From Comamonas sp. (GTDB taxonomy: Bacteria > Pseudomonadota > Gammaproteobacteria > Burkholderiales > Burkholderiaceae_C), in the NCBI RefSeq assembly GCF_009360615.1, contig NZ_SPEY01000071.1, forward strand, positions 39,673 to 103,672: a stretch of DNA of 64,000 nt, given 5' to 3'. Positions 16,065 through 24,810 of this stretch are shown piece by piece. Made by a program: the position numbers and the translations under genes. Below the pieces are notes generated by a model. The model was not told where the DNA came from. It saw nothing but the letters and a program-made list of their open reading frames with translations, and ran no database searches. Positions within the stretch are counted from its first letter, which is position 1. Every line of letters starts with the position of its first letter.

Positions 16065-17396
16065 CTAGGCATCGGATCTCCGGGAATGAGCCTGCTCGGG
16101 TCCTCGCCGGGCACAGACCACCTGATTGCGGCCCGCGTTCTTTGCTCGATACAAGGCCATGTCGGTGCGGCGCAGCAAATCTGCGCACGCGTCGCCCGCC
16201 TCCCAGCATCCCACACCGAAAGACAGGGTGATGCAGCCCACTTCTGCAAAACTCTGCGCAGCAATTGCCAGACGAAGCCTGTGGGCCAGATCCAGGGCCG
16301 CCTGCAGACCAGCGCCGGGCACGATGATCAGAAACTCCTCGCCGCCCCAGCGCGCCACATGCTCCGAGGAACGCACGCAGCTGCCGAGTACTTCTGCAAC
16401 CTGCTGCAGAACCCTGTCGCCGGCTTCATGACCGAACTGGTCGTTGACCTGCTTGAAAAGATCGACATCGCACAGAATCAAGGCATAGGGGAGGCCCTGG
16501 CGCTCCGCGTTCCGCTGGCAATTCTCGAGTTCATACCGCCCGGCACTTCGATTGAGCAGACCTGTCAGGTCATCCTGCAAGGCCTGCACGCGCAGCGCCT
16601 GCTCGCGCTGAACCAGCTCGCTGATGTCCTTGGAAACGCTCACATAGTGCGTGATCCGCTGCCTGGCGTCGCGCAGCGCCGAAATGCTCTGCGACGCATG
16701 ATAGAGCTCTCCGTCCTTGCGCCGATTGATAAAAGTCCGGCTGATGTTGTCCCCGCGCACCAAGGCATCGCGCAATTCGGAATAAAACTGCGCAGTATGG
16801 GCACCGGAGTGCAGTATTGCCGGCGTTCGGCCAATGGCTTCGGCGAAGGAGTACCCCGTCTGTCGCTCAAAAGCATGATTGACGAACACAATACTGCCTT
16901 TGCGATCGGTGATGAATACCGGCGCATTGGCGGAGTTCAATGCCTGGATCATCAAATCCCGCTGCCTTTCACCCTCCACCTGCCGCGTAACATCCTGCTG
17001 AACGGAGACAAAATGCGCGATATTTCCTGCGGTATCCCTTACGGCAGAGATATTCCAGGACACATGGTATGGCGTTCCATCCTTTCGGTAATTGACCGCA
17101 CTGCCTTGAAAAAAACTGCCATCCGCAAGACATTGGCGCATTTGCTCAATGACCTGCGGGTCCGTATCGGGACCCTGCAGCATGCGCGGAGACCGGCCCA
17201 GCAGCTCCTCGATGGCGTAACCCGTCATCAGGGCAAACGCATTGTTGCAATAGCGAATGAAGGGGCCGCCCCCGGCCATTTCCGCATCGGTGATCACCAC
17301 CGCGTTAAATGCCTGTTCCACCGCCACCTGCAGCATTTGCGGGAGAGTGTCCGGCCGAGAATCAGAAAGTGACGAAAGATAACTATTCTTCTTCAT
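16065..17396 (-). CDS. PAS-PAS-GGDEF diguanylate cyclase with LOV-like first PAS
   Basis: A 443-residue soluble sensor cyclase. PAS1 is about residues 22-140, PAS2 about 145-262, and GGDEF about 275-430 with active loop GGEEF at 351-355. PAS1 has the LOV-family layout (GY-x-x-E-E-L-x-G...LQGPDTDP...NYRKDGTPYHVSW...VSVQQDVT), but the flavin-bonding Cys of LOV is Pro70 (GRSPRMLQG instead of the usual N-C-R-F-L-Q). Classical photochemistry is therefore not expected. PAS2 is an ordinary PAS with its PAC segment. The I-site is RSSE, not RxxD, so product inhibition may be weak. The start at 17396 (MKKNSYLSS) is preferred over a 29-residue longer form. Confidence 0.92.
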   Translation of the reverse strand: MKKNSYLSSLSDSRPDTLPQMLQVAVEQAFNAVVITDAEMAGGGPFIRYCNNAFALMTGYAIEELLGRSPRMLQGPDTDPQVIEQMRQCLADGSFFQGSAVNYRKDGTPYHVSWNISAVRDTAGNIAHFVSVQQDVTRQVEGERQRDLMIQALNSANAPVFITDRKGSIVFVNHAFERQTGYSFAEAIGRTPAILHSGAHTAQFYSELRDALVRGDNISRTFINRRKDGELYHASQSISALRDARQRITHYVSVSKDISELVQREQALRVQALQDDLTGLLNRSAGRYELENCQRNAERQGLPYALILCDVDLFKQVNDQFGHEAGDRVLQQVAEVLGSCVRSSEHVARWGGEEFLIIVPGAGLQAALDLAHRLRLAIAAQSFAEVGCITLSFGVGCWEAGDACADLLRRTDMALYRAKNAGRNQVVCARRGPEQAHSRRSDA

Positions 17397-18190
17397 CGCC
17401 ACATTCTCACCCTGATTGGTAACGAAGGGATACATTAATTTGGGGGCGGCCCTGACATGCGCCTCTGTGATCAGTTTCCGCATGGATATTACGCAATCCG
17501 TCGGCGTGTTTTTTGATCGGACAAACAGGGGGAGTCCTGAAGGCTGGCACCCGGCATATTCTCACTCGGCAGGGACCGGCCAGTGCACCGAAATGGCCCG
17601 CGGGCCAAGCGCCCCCACACGCCAGCCTTTGAGCTTCTGTCCCGGCCAGAGGAGATGCACGGCCGTGACAGGGCGTGTCTGGCGCGGAGCCACAACCGAC
17701 AACCGTCTTGTCGCACATGCTGCGGCAGCAGGGCAGCCTGGCATTGACCCGACCGCTGCCGCTCGATGTGCGGGTGCCAAGTTGTCTGCAACCCGCCTTG
17801 CCGTCGGCGAGATCCCCTCCCCATCCACCATGCGGGCCCGCCGGACAAGTCCCGGCCAGGCTGGCGTCGCCCCCTTCCGGCAGGCTGGGTGTACCGGCCA
17901 ACCCGAGTTTCACCAGCCATCGGCGCCGCGAGCCCCGGAACGGCTCCTCCTTGGATCACAATGGCATGCGCTGCAGCCGAAGCCTGGTGCGACGTGGCCG
18001 GAAACAGCTGCGGCTGTCCTGGGTCAGCCTGGCTTTGCAAACCTGTGCCAAACCTGAGCTAAGCTCCGGTGTGTAGGGTGCACACGCAGGGAATCTGATG
18101 GCGTCGATATGGCGTAAGTTTTCACGAGAGCAATCCTAAGCCCTTGATCGCATTGAATTTGATTCAATAAACCCAGCCACTTACTTAAGG
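17397..18190. other. Gene-poor gap of about 0.8 kb
   Basis: GC-rich open frames overlap on both strands, with no family resemblance or start signals. The last 80 bases (AT-rich, with ttgatcgcattgaatttgattc) probably hold the promoter of the dehydrogenase gene. Confidence 0.35.
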
Positions 18191-19219
18191 ATGCCAGTGG
18201 TGAACATCGTTATCCTGGACGATTACCAAGACGCGGTTCGCAAGCTCGATTGCGCCAAGCTGCTCGATGCCTTCAACGCCAAGGTCTATACCAACACCAT
18301 CAAGGGTGTGGGGCAGCTGTCCGTTCGGCTGCGCGATGCGGATGTCATCGTCCTGATTCGCGAGCGCACCCAGATCTCGCGCCAGTTGCTCGACAAGCTG
18401 CCCAGGCTGAAGCTGATTGCCCAAACAGGCAAGGCGGGTGCCCATATCGATGTGCAGGCCTGCAGCGAGCGCGGCGTGGCAATCGCCGAGGGCGTGGGAT
18501 CTCCGATTGCGCCGGCAGAGCTGACCTGGTCGCTGATCATGTCGGCCATGCGCCGACTGCCGCAGTACATCTCCAATCTCAAGCATGGGGCCTGGCAGCA
18601 GTCGGGGCTCAAGGCAGCGTCCATGCCGCCCAACTTCGGGCTGGGCAGTGTGCTGCGCGGACGCATGCTGGGCATCTGGGGTTACGGCCGCATCGGGCAA
18701 CTCCTGGCTGGCTATGGCAAAGCTTTCGGCATGCAGGTCTGCGTCTGGGGCAGCGAAGCCTCCCGTCGCAAGGCCGAGGCCGATGGCTTTCTGAGTGCCC
18801 CTTCCAAGGAGGTCTTTTTCGAGCAGTGCGATGTGCTGTCCCTGCATCTGCGCCTGAACGACGCAACACGGGGCATCGTGACCGCACAGGATCTGGCACG
18901 GATGAAACCGACCGCCTTGTTCGTCAACACCTCTCGCGCCGAGCTGGTGGAACCCGAAGCCCTGCTATGCGCCCTCAACCGTGGCCGCCCGGGCCTGGCT
19001 GCCATCGATGTCTTCGAGAGCGAGCCGATACTGCAAGGCCACGCATTGCTGAGGCTGGAGAACTGCATCTGCACACCCCATATCGGCTATGTGGAGCAGG
19101 ACAGCTATGAGCTATATTTCCGCGCGGCATTCGAGAACGTGGTGAACTTTGCCAACGGCAAGCCCAGCAATATTCTCAACCCTGAGGTTTTCAACGGCCC
19201 GCTGCGCCTGAACCGCTAG
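18191..19219 (+). CDS. D-2-hydroxyacid dehydrogenase family protein
   Basis: A 342-residue cytoplasmic NAD(P)-dependent oxidoreductase of the D-isomer 2-hydroxyacid dehydrogenase family. The Rossmann loop is GYGRIG (164-169, more often G-L-G-R-I-G). The catalytic trio is present: Arg249 in NTSRAELVEP, Glu278 in DVFESEP and His297 in CTPHIGY. The N-terminal substrate domain has the usual LKLIAQTGKAGAHIDV. It may act on a 2-keto/2-hydroxy acid such as a phosphoglycerate- or glyoxylate-like compound; the substrate cannot be told from sequence. TAAGG precedes the ATG. It stands alone between a gap and the leftward pepA-holC group. Confidence 0.88.
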   Translation: MPVVNIVILDDYQDAVRKLDCAKLLDAFNAKVYTNTIKGVGQLSVRLRDADVIVLIRERTQISRQLLDKLPRLKLIAQTGKAGAHIDVQACSERGVAIAEGVGSPIAPAELTWSLIMSAMRRLPQYISNLKHGAWQQSGLKAASMPPNFGLGSVLRGRMLGIWGYGRIGQLLAGYGKAFGMQVCVWGSEASRRKAEADGFLSAPSKEVFFEQCDVLSLHLRLNDATRGIVTAQDLARMKPTALFVNTSRAELVEPEALLCALNRGRPGLAAIDVFESEPILQGHALLRLENCICTPHIGYVEQDSYELYFRAAFENVVNFANGKPSNILNPEVFNGPLRLNR

Positions 19220-19234
19220 GCAGGGATGCAGCAG

Positions 19235-20044
19235 CTATCGGCTATCGGCTATCGGTGGTCGTCGGGTTTGCTGTGCAAGCTCGGCTTCCACGGCCTCGTA
19301 GACCGATTGACGCACCACGGTCTCCACTTCTTCACGCAGTCGCAGCACCAGGGACCGGGTCTGCGCCTCCACGACCTGTGCGATCGCCTCCCTGAGCCTC
19401 TGCTCCAGAACCAGATCCACCCGCTGCATGAGCCGGTGCACCAGATATTCCTCGGTCACCACGGCCTCATGCACATCCAGCGTCTCCTGCGGGCCGACCG
19501 CGCTCGGGACGGGGACGGACTCGCCGGCCAGCTCCGCAACCGGTGCAAGCATGATCGGCCCGGTGGCTTTCTCACACGAGGCCTCGGCCTCGACCACGGG
19601 CTGAATCCGTTCGTCCTCGAGCGGTGCAGCGTCCGGCAGCGTTGGGGGCACAGGCTGGAGCGCCTCCACGGGCGAAGCGATTGCCGGCCCATGCTCGACC
19701 TGCCCGGCCCAGGCTGCCTGCACCGGCTCCGGGGTCATGCTTTGTGCAAATGACTGCTGCGGCGGCAATGACTCCGGCAATGGGGGCAGCTGATGCGGAA
19801 TACCTGCAGGGCGGCCGCGGCCGTAGAGGCCATCGGCCAGCCACGGGGTGTGAAACGAGGGTCGCGCGGAAGGCAGGACGCTGTCTCCCAGCTTCTGCGG
19901 ACCGAGCACTTGCTGTGCGCGGCCCCCAGCCTGATCCGCTGGGTGGACGCTGCCTACCGCTTCCTCGGGAGCGGATGCCTCGGACTCGACCACTTCGGTC
20001 AGGGTGGGAACGAATCGCGGCGGAACTTTTGATGAGGAGTTCAT
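19235..20044 (-). CDS. Hypothetical protein downstream of holC
   Basis: A 269-residue protein of unknown function. Residues 1-190 are low-complexity and rich in Pro, Glu and Ala, so probably disordered. The C-terminal 75 residues form a likely amphipathic helix or coiled coil (VTEEYLVHRLMQRVDLVLEQ and following, up to AVEAELAQQ). There is no signal peptide. The start codon lies 3 bases after the holC stop, so the gene is co-transcribed and possibly translationally coupled with the DNA polymerase III chi subunit. This placement hints at a replication or aminopeptidase-linked role without proving one. Confidence 0.75.
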   Translation of the reverse strand: MNSSSKVPPRFVPTLTEVVESEASAPEEAVGSVHPADQAGGRAQQVLGPQKLGDSVLPSARPSFHTPWLADGLYGRGRPAGIPHQLPPLPESLPPQQSFAQSMTPEPVQAAWAGQVEHGPAIASPVEALQPVPPTLPDAAPLEDERIQPVVEAEASCEKATGPIMLAPVAELAGESVPVPSAVGPQETLDVHEAVVTEEYLVHRLMQRVDLVLEQRLREAIAQVVEAQTRSLVLRLREEVETVVRQSVYEAVEAELAQQTRRPPIADSR

Positions 20045-20047
20045 GAC

Positions 20048-20479
20048 CTAGCCCTTGAGATTCAGATCGTGCCGGACGATGGAAAAGCCACGCGCAGCAT
20101 AGTCGCGCCAACGGGCTCGCGCATCCTGGCGATCCATCTCATCCGCCGAGGAAACGATCTCCACCACCCTGGCAAAGCGCTCGAATTCGGCTGGCACCTG
20201 CGGCGTGAGGTTGACCAACACATCATGATGAGGAAGTCCCTGCAGGTGTTCGGCCAGAATGATGGGAGAAGCCGCAAGCATCTGCGCCCCCTCGGACGCC
20301 GAAGCATGCGCCAGAAAGTCCGTGGCCGAGACGCTCCACAATCGAGGCGAAAGCCGGCTCAGCGCAGCGCCGTCGCCCAGAACCACGAGCCGCGCACCAT
20401 GGCGCAAAGCCTTGCGCGCAAAGCGGCACACATAGCCCAGTTTGTCTGGCGCGTTGAAATGAAAGGCAATTTCTGTCAC
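20048..20479 (-). CDS. holC: DNA polymerase III chi subunit
   Basis: A 143-residue protein matching HolC: TEIAFHFNAPDKLGYVCRFARKAL at the start, VLGDGAALSRLSPRLWSVSATDFLAHA in the middle and ILAEHLQGLPHHDVLVNLTPQVP, then ...RDYAARGFSIVRHDLNLKG at the end. Chi joins the clamp loader to single-strand binding protein at the fork. The start is the GTG at 20479; the frame runs on upstream but is not protein-like there. It follows pepA after 52 bases, the usual pepA-holC order in Burkholderiales, and is followed 3 bases later by the hypothetical gene. Confidence 0.9.
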   Translation of the reverse strand: MTEIAFHFNAPDKLGYVCRFARKALRHGARLVVLGDGAALSRLSPRLWSVSATDFLAHASASEGAQMLAASPIILAEHLQGLPHHDVLVNLTPQVPAEFERFARVVEIVSSADEMDRQDARARWRDYAARGFSIVRHDLNLKG

Positions 20480-20531
20480 TGCTTTTGGCGGCAGGCGCAG
20501 CCCCAAACCGGGATGCGCCTGCCGGCTTTCC

Positions 20532-22088
20532 TTAAGTCGAAGCCTTGGCAGTCGCACGCGTGCGGCGCGAAGCCGCTGGCCTTGCCGTGCTCTTGCGAGA
20601 CGCAGAGGCCTTGCCAGTCGCCGGGACAGCGGCAATCCTGCCCTCCTGGCCCAGCAGATACTGCACCAGCAGGCCCACAGGGCGACCGGTGGCACCCTTG
20701 GCAGCACCGCTCTTCCAGGCGGTGCCTGCAATATCCAGATGCGCCCAGGGAATATCACCCACGAACTTCTGAAGGAACTTGGCGGCCGTCACCGCACCCG
20801 CAGCGCGCCCGGCCACATTGCCCATGTCCGCAAAATTGCTCTTGAGGCCCTCGGCATATTCCTCGTCCAGAGGCATGCGCCAGCAGGGATCAAGCGCCGC
20901 ATCGCCCGCCGTCTGCAAGGCCGCTGCCAACTCGTCACTGGTCGAGAACAGACCGCTGCGCAGGCCGCCCAGAGCGACCACGCAGGCGCCAGTCAGCGTG
21001 GCCATGTCGACCAGCGCGGCCGGCTTGAAGCGCGCCGCATAATGCAGCACATCGCACAGCACCAGACGGCCCTCGGCGTCGGTGTTGAGAATCTCGATGG
21101 TCTGGCCGCTCATGCTGGTCACCACATCGCCGGGCTTGACGGCTGCGCCGTCGGGCATGTTCTCGCAGGCGGGGATCAGGCCCACGACGTTGATGGCGGG
21201 CTGCAGCCTGGCCAATGCCTGGAACACGCCCAGCACGCTGGCAGCGCCGCCCATGTCGAACTTCATCTCGTCCATCTCGGCCGCAGGCTTGAGCGAGATG
21301 CCGCCGGTGTCGAAAGTGATGCCCTTGCCCACCAGCACGATGGGGGCCTCGCTCTTGGCCCCACCGTTGTAGTGCAGCTCGATGAAGCGCAGGGGCTCGC
21401 GCGAGCCCTGGGCCACCGCCATGAAGGCGCCCATGCCCAGCTTGGCCACTTCGGCAGGGCCGTGGATCTTGCAGCTCATGCGTGCGGCCTTGGCAATGCT
21501 CTTGGCCGCATTGGCCAGCAAGGTGGGCGTTGCATGGTTGGCCGGACGGTTGGCCCATTCGCGGGCCGTGTTCACGCCTTCCTGCTGCGCCACGGCCGTA
21601 TTGAAAGCAGCGGTAACCGCAGCGGCCTTGGACGACACGCCGAGCACGACCTTGGTCAGTGCAATGGGCTTGGCCTGGGATTTGGTGTGGGTATAGAGAT
21701 AGGTCGCATCGGCCACTGCCTGCACGGCAGCCGCCACCGCCTGGGCGCTGGCCTCAAAGGCAAAGCTCACCACGGCCTTGGCAATGCCGTCGGTCTTGAG
21801 CACCGCGCCACAGCCGGTCAGCGCATTGCGCACATCCCTGGCCGAGCCGGATCCCGCGCCCAGCAGCACCACACGGCGTGCGGCAATGGCGGGCACTTGG
21901 TACAAAGGCAATTGCTTGCCGCAAGACAGGGCAAAATCCCCCTGTTTCACCGCGTGAGCCACCATGGCTCCGATGGCGTCGCTGCCGAATGTGCCCGACG
22001 CTGCCTGCTCGGAAACCAGCACCAGCAACAAATCACATTTTTCACGCGCTGCGGCAGCAGCGGTCAGAGCCTTCAGTTCAAAGTTCAT
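20532..22088 (-). CDS. pepA: Leucyl aminopeptidase (cytosol aminopeptidase, M17)
   Basis: A 518-residue M17 aminopeptidase that releases N-terminal residues from peptides in the cytoplasm with two metal ions. The catalytic core carries the family signatures VGKGITFDTGGISLKP (metal Lys and Asp), DMGGAASVLG and the PROSITE-type NTDAEGRL. The N-terminal macro-like domain is about residues 1-170. The C-terminus extends about 30 residues beyond the usual end with a basic Ala/Arg/Ser/Thr tail (KASASRKSTARPAASRRTRA). The start is ATG 22088 (MNFELKAL), with AAGGA upstream. It is divergent from lptF, with only 23 bases between the two start codons. Confidence 0.96.
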   Translation of the reverse strand: MNFELKALTAAAAAREKCDLLLVLVSEQAASGTFGSDAIGAMVAHAVKQGDFALSCGKQLPLYQVPAIAARRVVLLGAGSGSARDVRNALTGCGAVLKTDGIAKAVVSFAFEASAQAVAAAVQAVADATYLYTHTKSQAKPIALTKVVLGVSSKAAAVTAAFNTAVAQQEGVNTAREWANRPANHATPTLLANAAKSIAKAARMSCKIHGPAEVAKLGMGAFMAVAQGSREPLRFIELHYNGGAKSEAPIVLVGKGITFDTGGISLKPAAEMDEMKFDMGGAASVLGVFQALARLQPAINVVGLIPACENMPDGAAVKPGDVVTSMSGQTIEILNTDAEGRLVLCDVLHYAARFKPAALVDMATLTGACVVALGGLRSGLFSTSDELAAALQTAGDAALDPCWRMPLDEEYAEGLKSNFADMGNVAGRAAGAVTAAKFLQKFVGDIPWAHLDIAGTAWKSGAAKGATGRPVGLLVQYLLGQEGRIAAVPATGKASASRKSTARPAASRRTRATAKAST

Positions 22089-22111
22089 AATCGGTGTTTT
22101 CCTTTTAGCCA

Positions 22112-23221
22112 ATGTTATTCGATTCATCCATACGCAAAGAGCTGGCCCGCAGCTTTGGCGCGACGGCCGTGGTCCTGATCACTGTGGTGATGACCATGAT
22201 GCTGATTCGCACCCTGGGTCAGGCTTACAAGGGCAGTGTCAGTCCCTCCGACGTGATGCTGGTCATGGGCTTCACCGTGCTCGGGCAACTGCCCACCATT
22301 TTGGGCCTGAGTCTTTTTGTTGCGATTGTGGGTTCGCTGTCCCGCATGTATCGCGACAGCGAGATGGTCATCTGGTTTGCTGCCGGCCAGGGTCTGGCCA
22401 GCCTGCTCAGGCCCTTGCTGCGCTTTGCCTGGCCGGTGATTCTGATCACGGCAGTTCTGGCCCTCGGCGTGCTGCCCTGGTCCTATCAGCAGATCGAGCA
22501 GATCAAGACCCAGTTCCAGCAACGCAGCGACTTGGATCGCATCGCACCCGGCGAGTTCCAGGAATCGGCCGGAGGCACGCGAGTGTTCTTCGTGGACAAG
22601 GACTCCCCCTCGGACATGGCGGCCAGCAATGTGTTCGTGGTCTCGCGCGACCCGGGCAAGGAGTCCGTGACTTCGGCCAAGGGCGCGCATCTGGCCGTCA
22701 TCAAGGGCCAGCGCATGGTGATTCTCGAAGACGGCCAGCGCATGGAGACACGCAGCGACGACGGCTCGGTGCGCATCACCGAATTCAAGGAATACGGGGT
22801 GCAGGTCGACAACGACAATCCCGTCGCCATCGAAGAAATGGCGGCACGCACCATGCCCACCAAGGACCTGATCGGCAAGGATGAACCCATTGCACGCTCC
22901 GTGCTCGCATGGCGTCTGGGCCTGCCGTTTGCCGCGCTCAACTTCGTCATCCTGGGCCTGGCCGTCTCCAGCGTGAACCCGCGTGCGGGCAATAGCAGCA
23001 GCCTGATGATCGCCCTCTTCGCCTTTATCGTTTACTACAACCTCATGACCCTGGGCGAGAGCTGGGTCAGCGCCAACAAGATAGGCATGTGGGGCCTGCT
23101 GGGCCTGCTGCATGGAAGCATCCTCACGGTCAGCGTACTGGTGCTGCTGGCGCGCCATTTCCGCTGGTCGCCGCGTGATCTGCTTCGGCGCTCAAACACG
23201 CGCAAGGTGGTGGCACGATGA
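22112..23221 (+). CDS. lptF: LPS export ABC transporter permease LptF
   Basis: A 369-residue inner-membrane permease of the LptB2FG lipopolysaccharide transporter. The order is N-terminal spans (about 15-110), a periplasmic beta-jellyroll domain (about 120-270) and C-terminal spans (about 280-350). Family segments include SSIRKELARSFGATAVVL, RMYRDSEMVIWFAAGQ (the coupling helix facing LptB) and GLPFAALNFVILGLAVSSVNPRAG. It overlaps lptG by four bases (ATGA), the usual coupled pair. The partner genes lptA, lptB and lptC are not in this window, as expected. It is divergent from pepA with almost no intergenic space. Confidence 0.96.
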   Translation: MLFDSSIRKELARSFGATAVVLITVVMTMMLIRTLGQAYKGSVSPSDVMLVMGFTVLGQLPTILGLSLFVAIVGSLSRMYRDSEMVIWFAAGQGLASLLRPLLRFAWPVILITAVLALGVLPWSYQQIEQIKTQFQQRSDLDRIAPGEFQESAGGTRVFFVDKDSPSDMAASNVFVVSRDPGKESVTSAKGAHLAVIKGQRMVILEDGQRMETRSDDGSVRITEFKEYGVQVDNDNPVAIEEMAARTMPTKDLIGKDEPIARSVLAWRLGLPFAALNFVILGLAVSSVNPRAGNSSSLMIALFAFIVYYNLMTLGESWVSANKIGMWGLLGLLHGSILTVSVLVLLARHFRWSPRDLLRRSNTRKVVAR

Positions 23222-24321
23222 AAGTCCTGCGCAACCTGATCTATCGCGAGGTCATACAGGCCGTCTTGTACGTGTCGCTGGCCTTTCTGGCGCTGTTCTT
23301 CTTCTTCGACCTGGTCGATGAAATGCGCTGGGTGGGCAGCGGCAACGCCGGCTACACCGCCACGCGCGCCCTGCTCTTCGTGGCCCTGGCCATTCCAGGC
23401 CATCTCTACGAGCTGATGCCGATTGCCGTGCTGATCGGCGCCATCTTCGTGATGGCCAAGTTCGCCCAGAGTTCGGAATTCACCATCATGCGTACCAGCG
23501 GCATGGGCCCCTGGCTGGCACTGCGCACGCTGCTGGTGCTGGGCATGGGCTTTGTGCTGCTCACCGTGCTGGTCGGCGACTACATCGCCCCCGCCGCCGA
23601 CAACTTCAGCCAGAAACTGCGCGTGGTCAGCAAAGGCCAGATCTCCCGGGGCGCCACCGGCGCATGGCTTAAGGAAAAGCAGGGAGAACACTCTGTCGCC
23701 ATCAATGTCGGCGCCGTGAAGAGCCCCGGAGACTTCGTCAACGTGCGGATCTTCGAGTTCGACAGCAAAGGCCGCATCGCAGCCCAGATCCAAGCCGAAT
23801 CGGCCCAGGTTGATGAAGACCAGGATCAATGGATGCTGCAGGGCGTGGAAGGCAGCAAGGTGAGCCAGGAAGGCGACGTCACCCGTCTCAGCCGGATCAA
23901 GGAAGCCCGCATGAACTGGCCCACCAAGGTCACGGCGGCCATGGTCTCGGGTGCGCTGCTCAAGCCCGACCGCATGACCACGATTGCGCTGTTCCAGTTC
24001 ATACGGCATCTGCAGGACAACGGCCAGGCCGCGCAGAAGTACGAAATCGAATTCTGGCGCAAGGTCTTCTACCCCCTGAGCTGCCTGGTGATGGTCGTTC
24101 TTGCCCTGCCTTTCGCCTATCTGCATTTCCGCTCGGGCGGCATCACGGCCTATGTATTCGGCGGGGTGATGGCCGGCATCAGCTTCTTCCTGCTCAACAA
24201 CGTATTCGGCTATATCGGCACACTGCAATCGTGGTGGCCCTGGCTGGCCGCTGCGGCACCCGGTCTGCTCTACACCGCGCTATCGCTGTCGGCCTTTGGC
24301 TGGCTGGTATTGAGACGCTAA
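23218..24321 (+). CDS. lptG: LPS export ABC transporter permease LptG
   Basis: A 367-residue partner of LptF in the LptB2FG transporter that pulls lipopolysaccharide out of the inner membrane. It has the same layout: spans at the N-terminus, periplasmic jellyroll in the middle, spans at the C-terminus. Typical segments are LFFFFDLVDEMRWVG, the coupling-helix region KFAQSSEFTIMRTSGMGPW, and FWRKVFYPLSCLVMVVLALPFAYLHFR near the end. ATG 23218 overlaps the lptF stop. The cbiX gene begins 3 bases after its stop, so all three are probably one transcript. Confidence 0.96.
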   Translation: MKVLRNLIYREVIQAVLYVSLAFLALFFFFDLVDEMRWVGSGNAGYTATRALLFVALAIPGHLYELMPIAVLIGAIFVMAKFAQSSEFTIMRTSGMGPWLALRTLLVLGMGFVLLTVLVGDYIAPAADNFSQKLRVVSKGQISRGATGAWLKEKQGEHSVAINVGAVKSPGDFVNVRIFEFDSKGRIAAQIQAESAQVDEDQDQWMLQGVEGSKVSQEGDVTRLSRIKEARMNWPTKVTAAMVSGALLKPDRMTTIALFQFIRHLQDNGQAAQKYEIEFWRKVFYPLSCLVMVVLALPFAYLHFRSGGITAYVFGGVMAGISFFLLNNVFGYIGTLQSWWPWLAAAAPGLLYTALSLSAFGWLVLRR

Positions 24322-24324
24322 ACC

Positions 24325-24759
24325 ATGGATGACAAGCAAGCTACTTTTCCCGAGCGCTCCGGCCTGATCCTGCTGGCCCATGGTTCCAGAGATGCGCTCT
24401 GGCGCCAGCCCATAGAGGCGGTGCATCAGATGGTTGAGACCATGCACCCGGGACTGCCCTGCATCTGCGCCTATCTGGAGGCCTGCGCGCCGGATCTTCC
24501 GGCCGCCGCGCAGACACTGATGGCGCAAGGCGTCAGGCACATGATCGTGCTACCTCTGTTCCTTGGCACCGGCAAACATGCACGCGAAGACATTCCGCGC
24601 CTGCTGGATGAATTGCGCCGCCAGCATCCTGGATGCCGGTTCGACCTACAGGCCGCAGCCGGGGAAAACCCGCGCGTCACGACCCTGCTGGCGCAACTCG
24701 CCATTGAGGCCGCCGGGGGGGACGAGAATCGGAACATACAGATTTCAGATAAGGACTAG
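24325..24759 (+). CDS. cbiX: CbiX/SirB-type sirohydrochlorin chelatase
   Basis: A 144-residue short-form chelatase. It has the N-terminal LILLAHGSRDALW (metal-binding His) and, in mid-protein, VLPLFLGTGKHAREDIP (second His), matching the CbiX signature P-L-F-L-x-x-G-x-H-x-x-x-D-I-P. Short CbiX or SirB proteins insert cobalt or iron into sirohydrochlorin. Next to cysB, a role in siroheme supply for sulfite or nitrite reductase is the more likely reading (inference). It begins 3 bases after lptG, so it rides on the lpt transcript. cysB follows after 51 bases. Confidence 0.85.
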   Translation: MDDKQATFPERSGLILLAHGSRDALWRQPIEAVHQMVETMHPGLPCICAYLEACAPDLPAAAQTLMAQGVRHMIVLPLFLGTGKHAREDIPRLLDELRRQHPGCRFDLQAAAGENPRVTTLLAQLAIEAAGGDENRNIQISDKD

Positions 24760-24810
24760 CTTCTTTAGATATTTGAAGCATAATGATGCAAGTTCTCAGT
24801 CCATGCCGTC

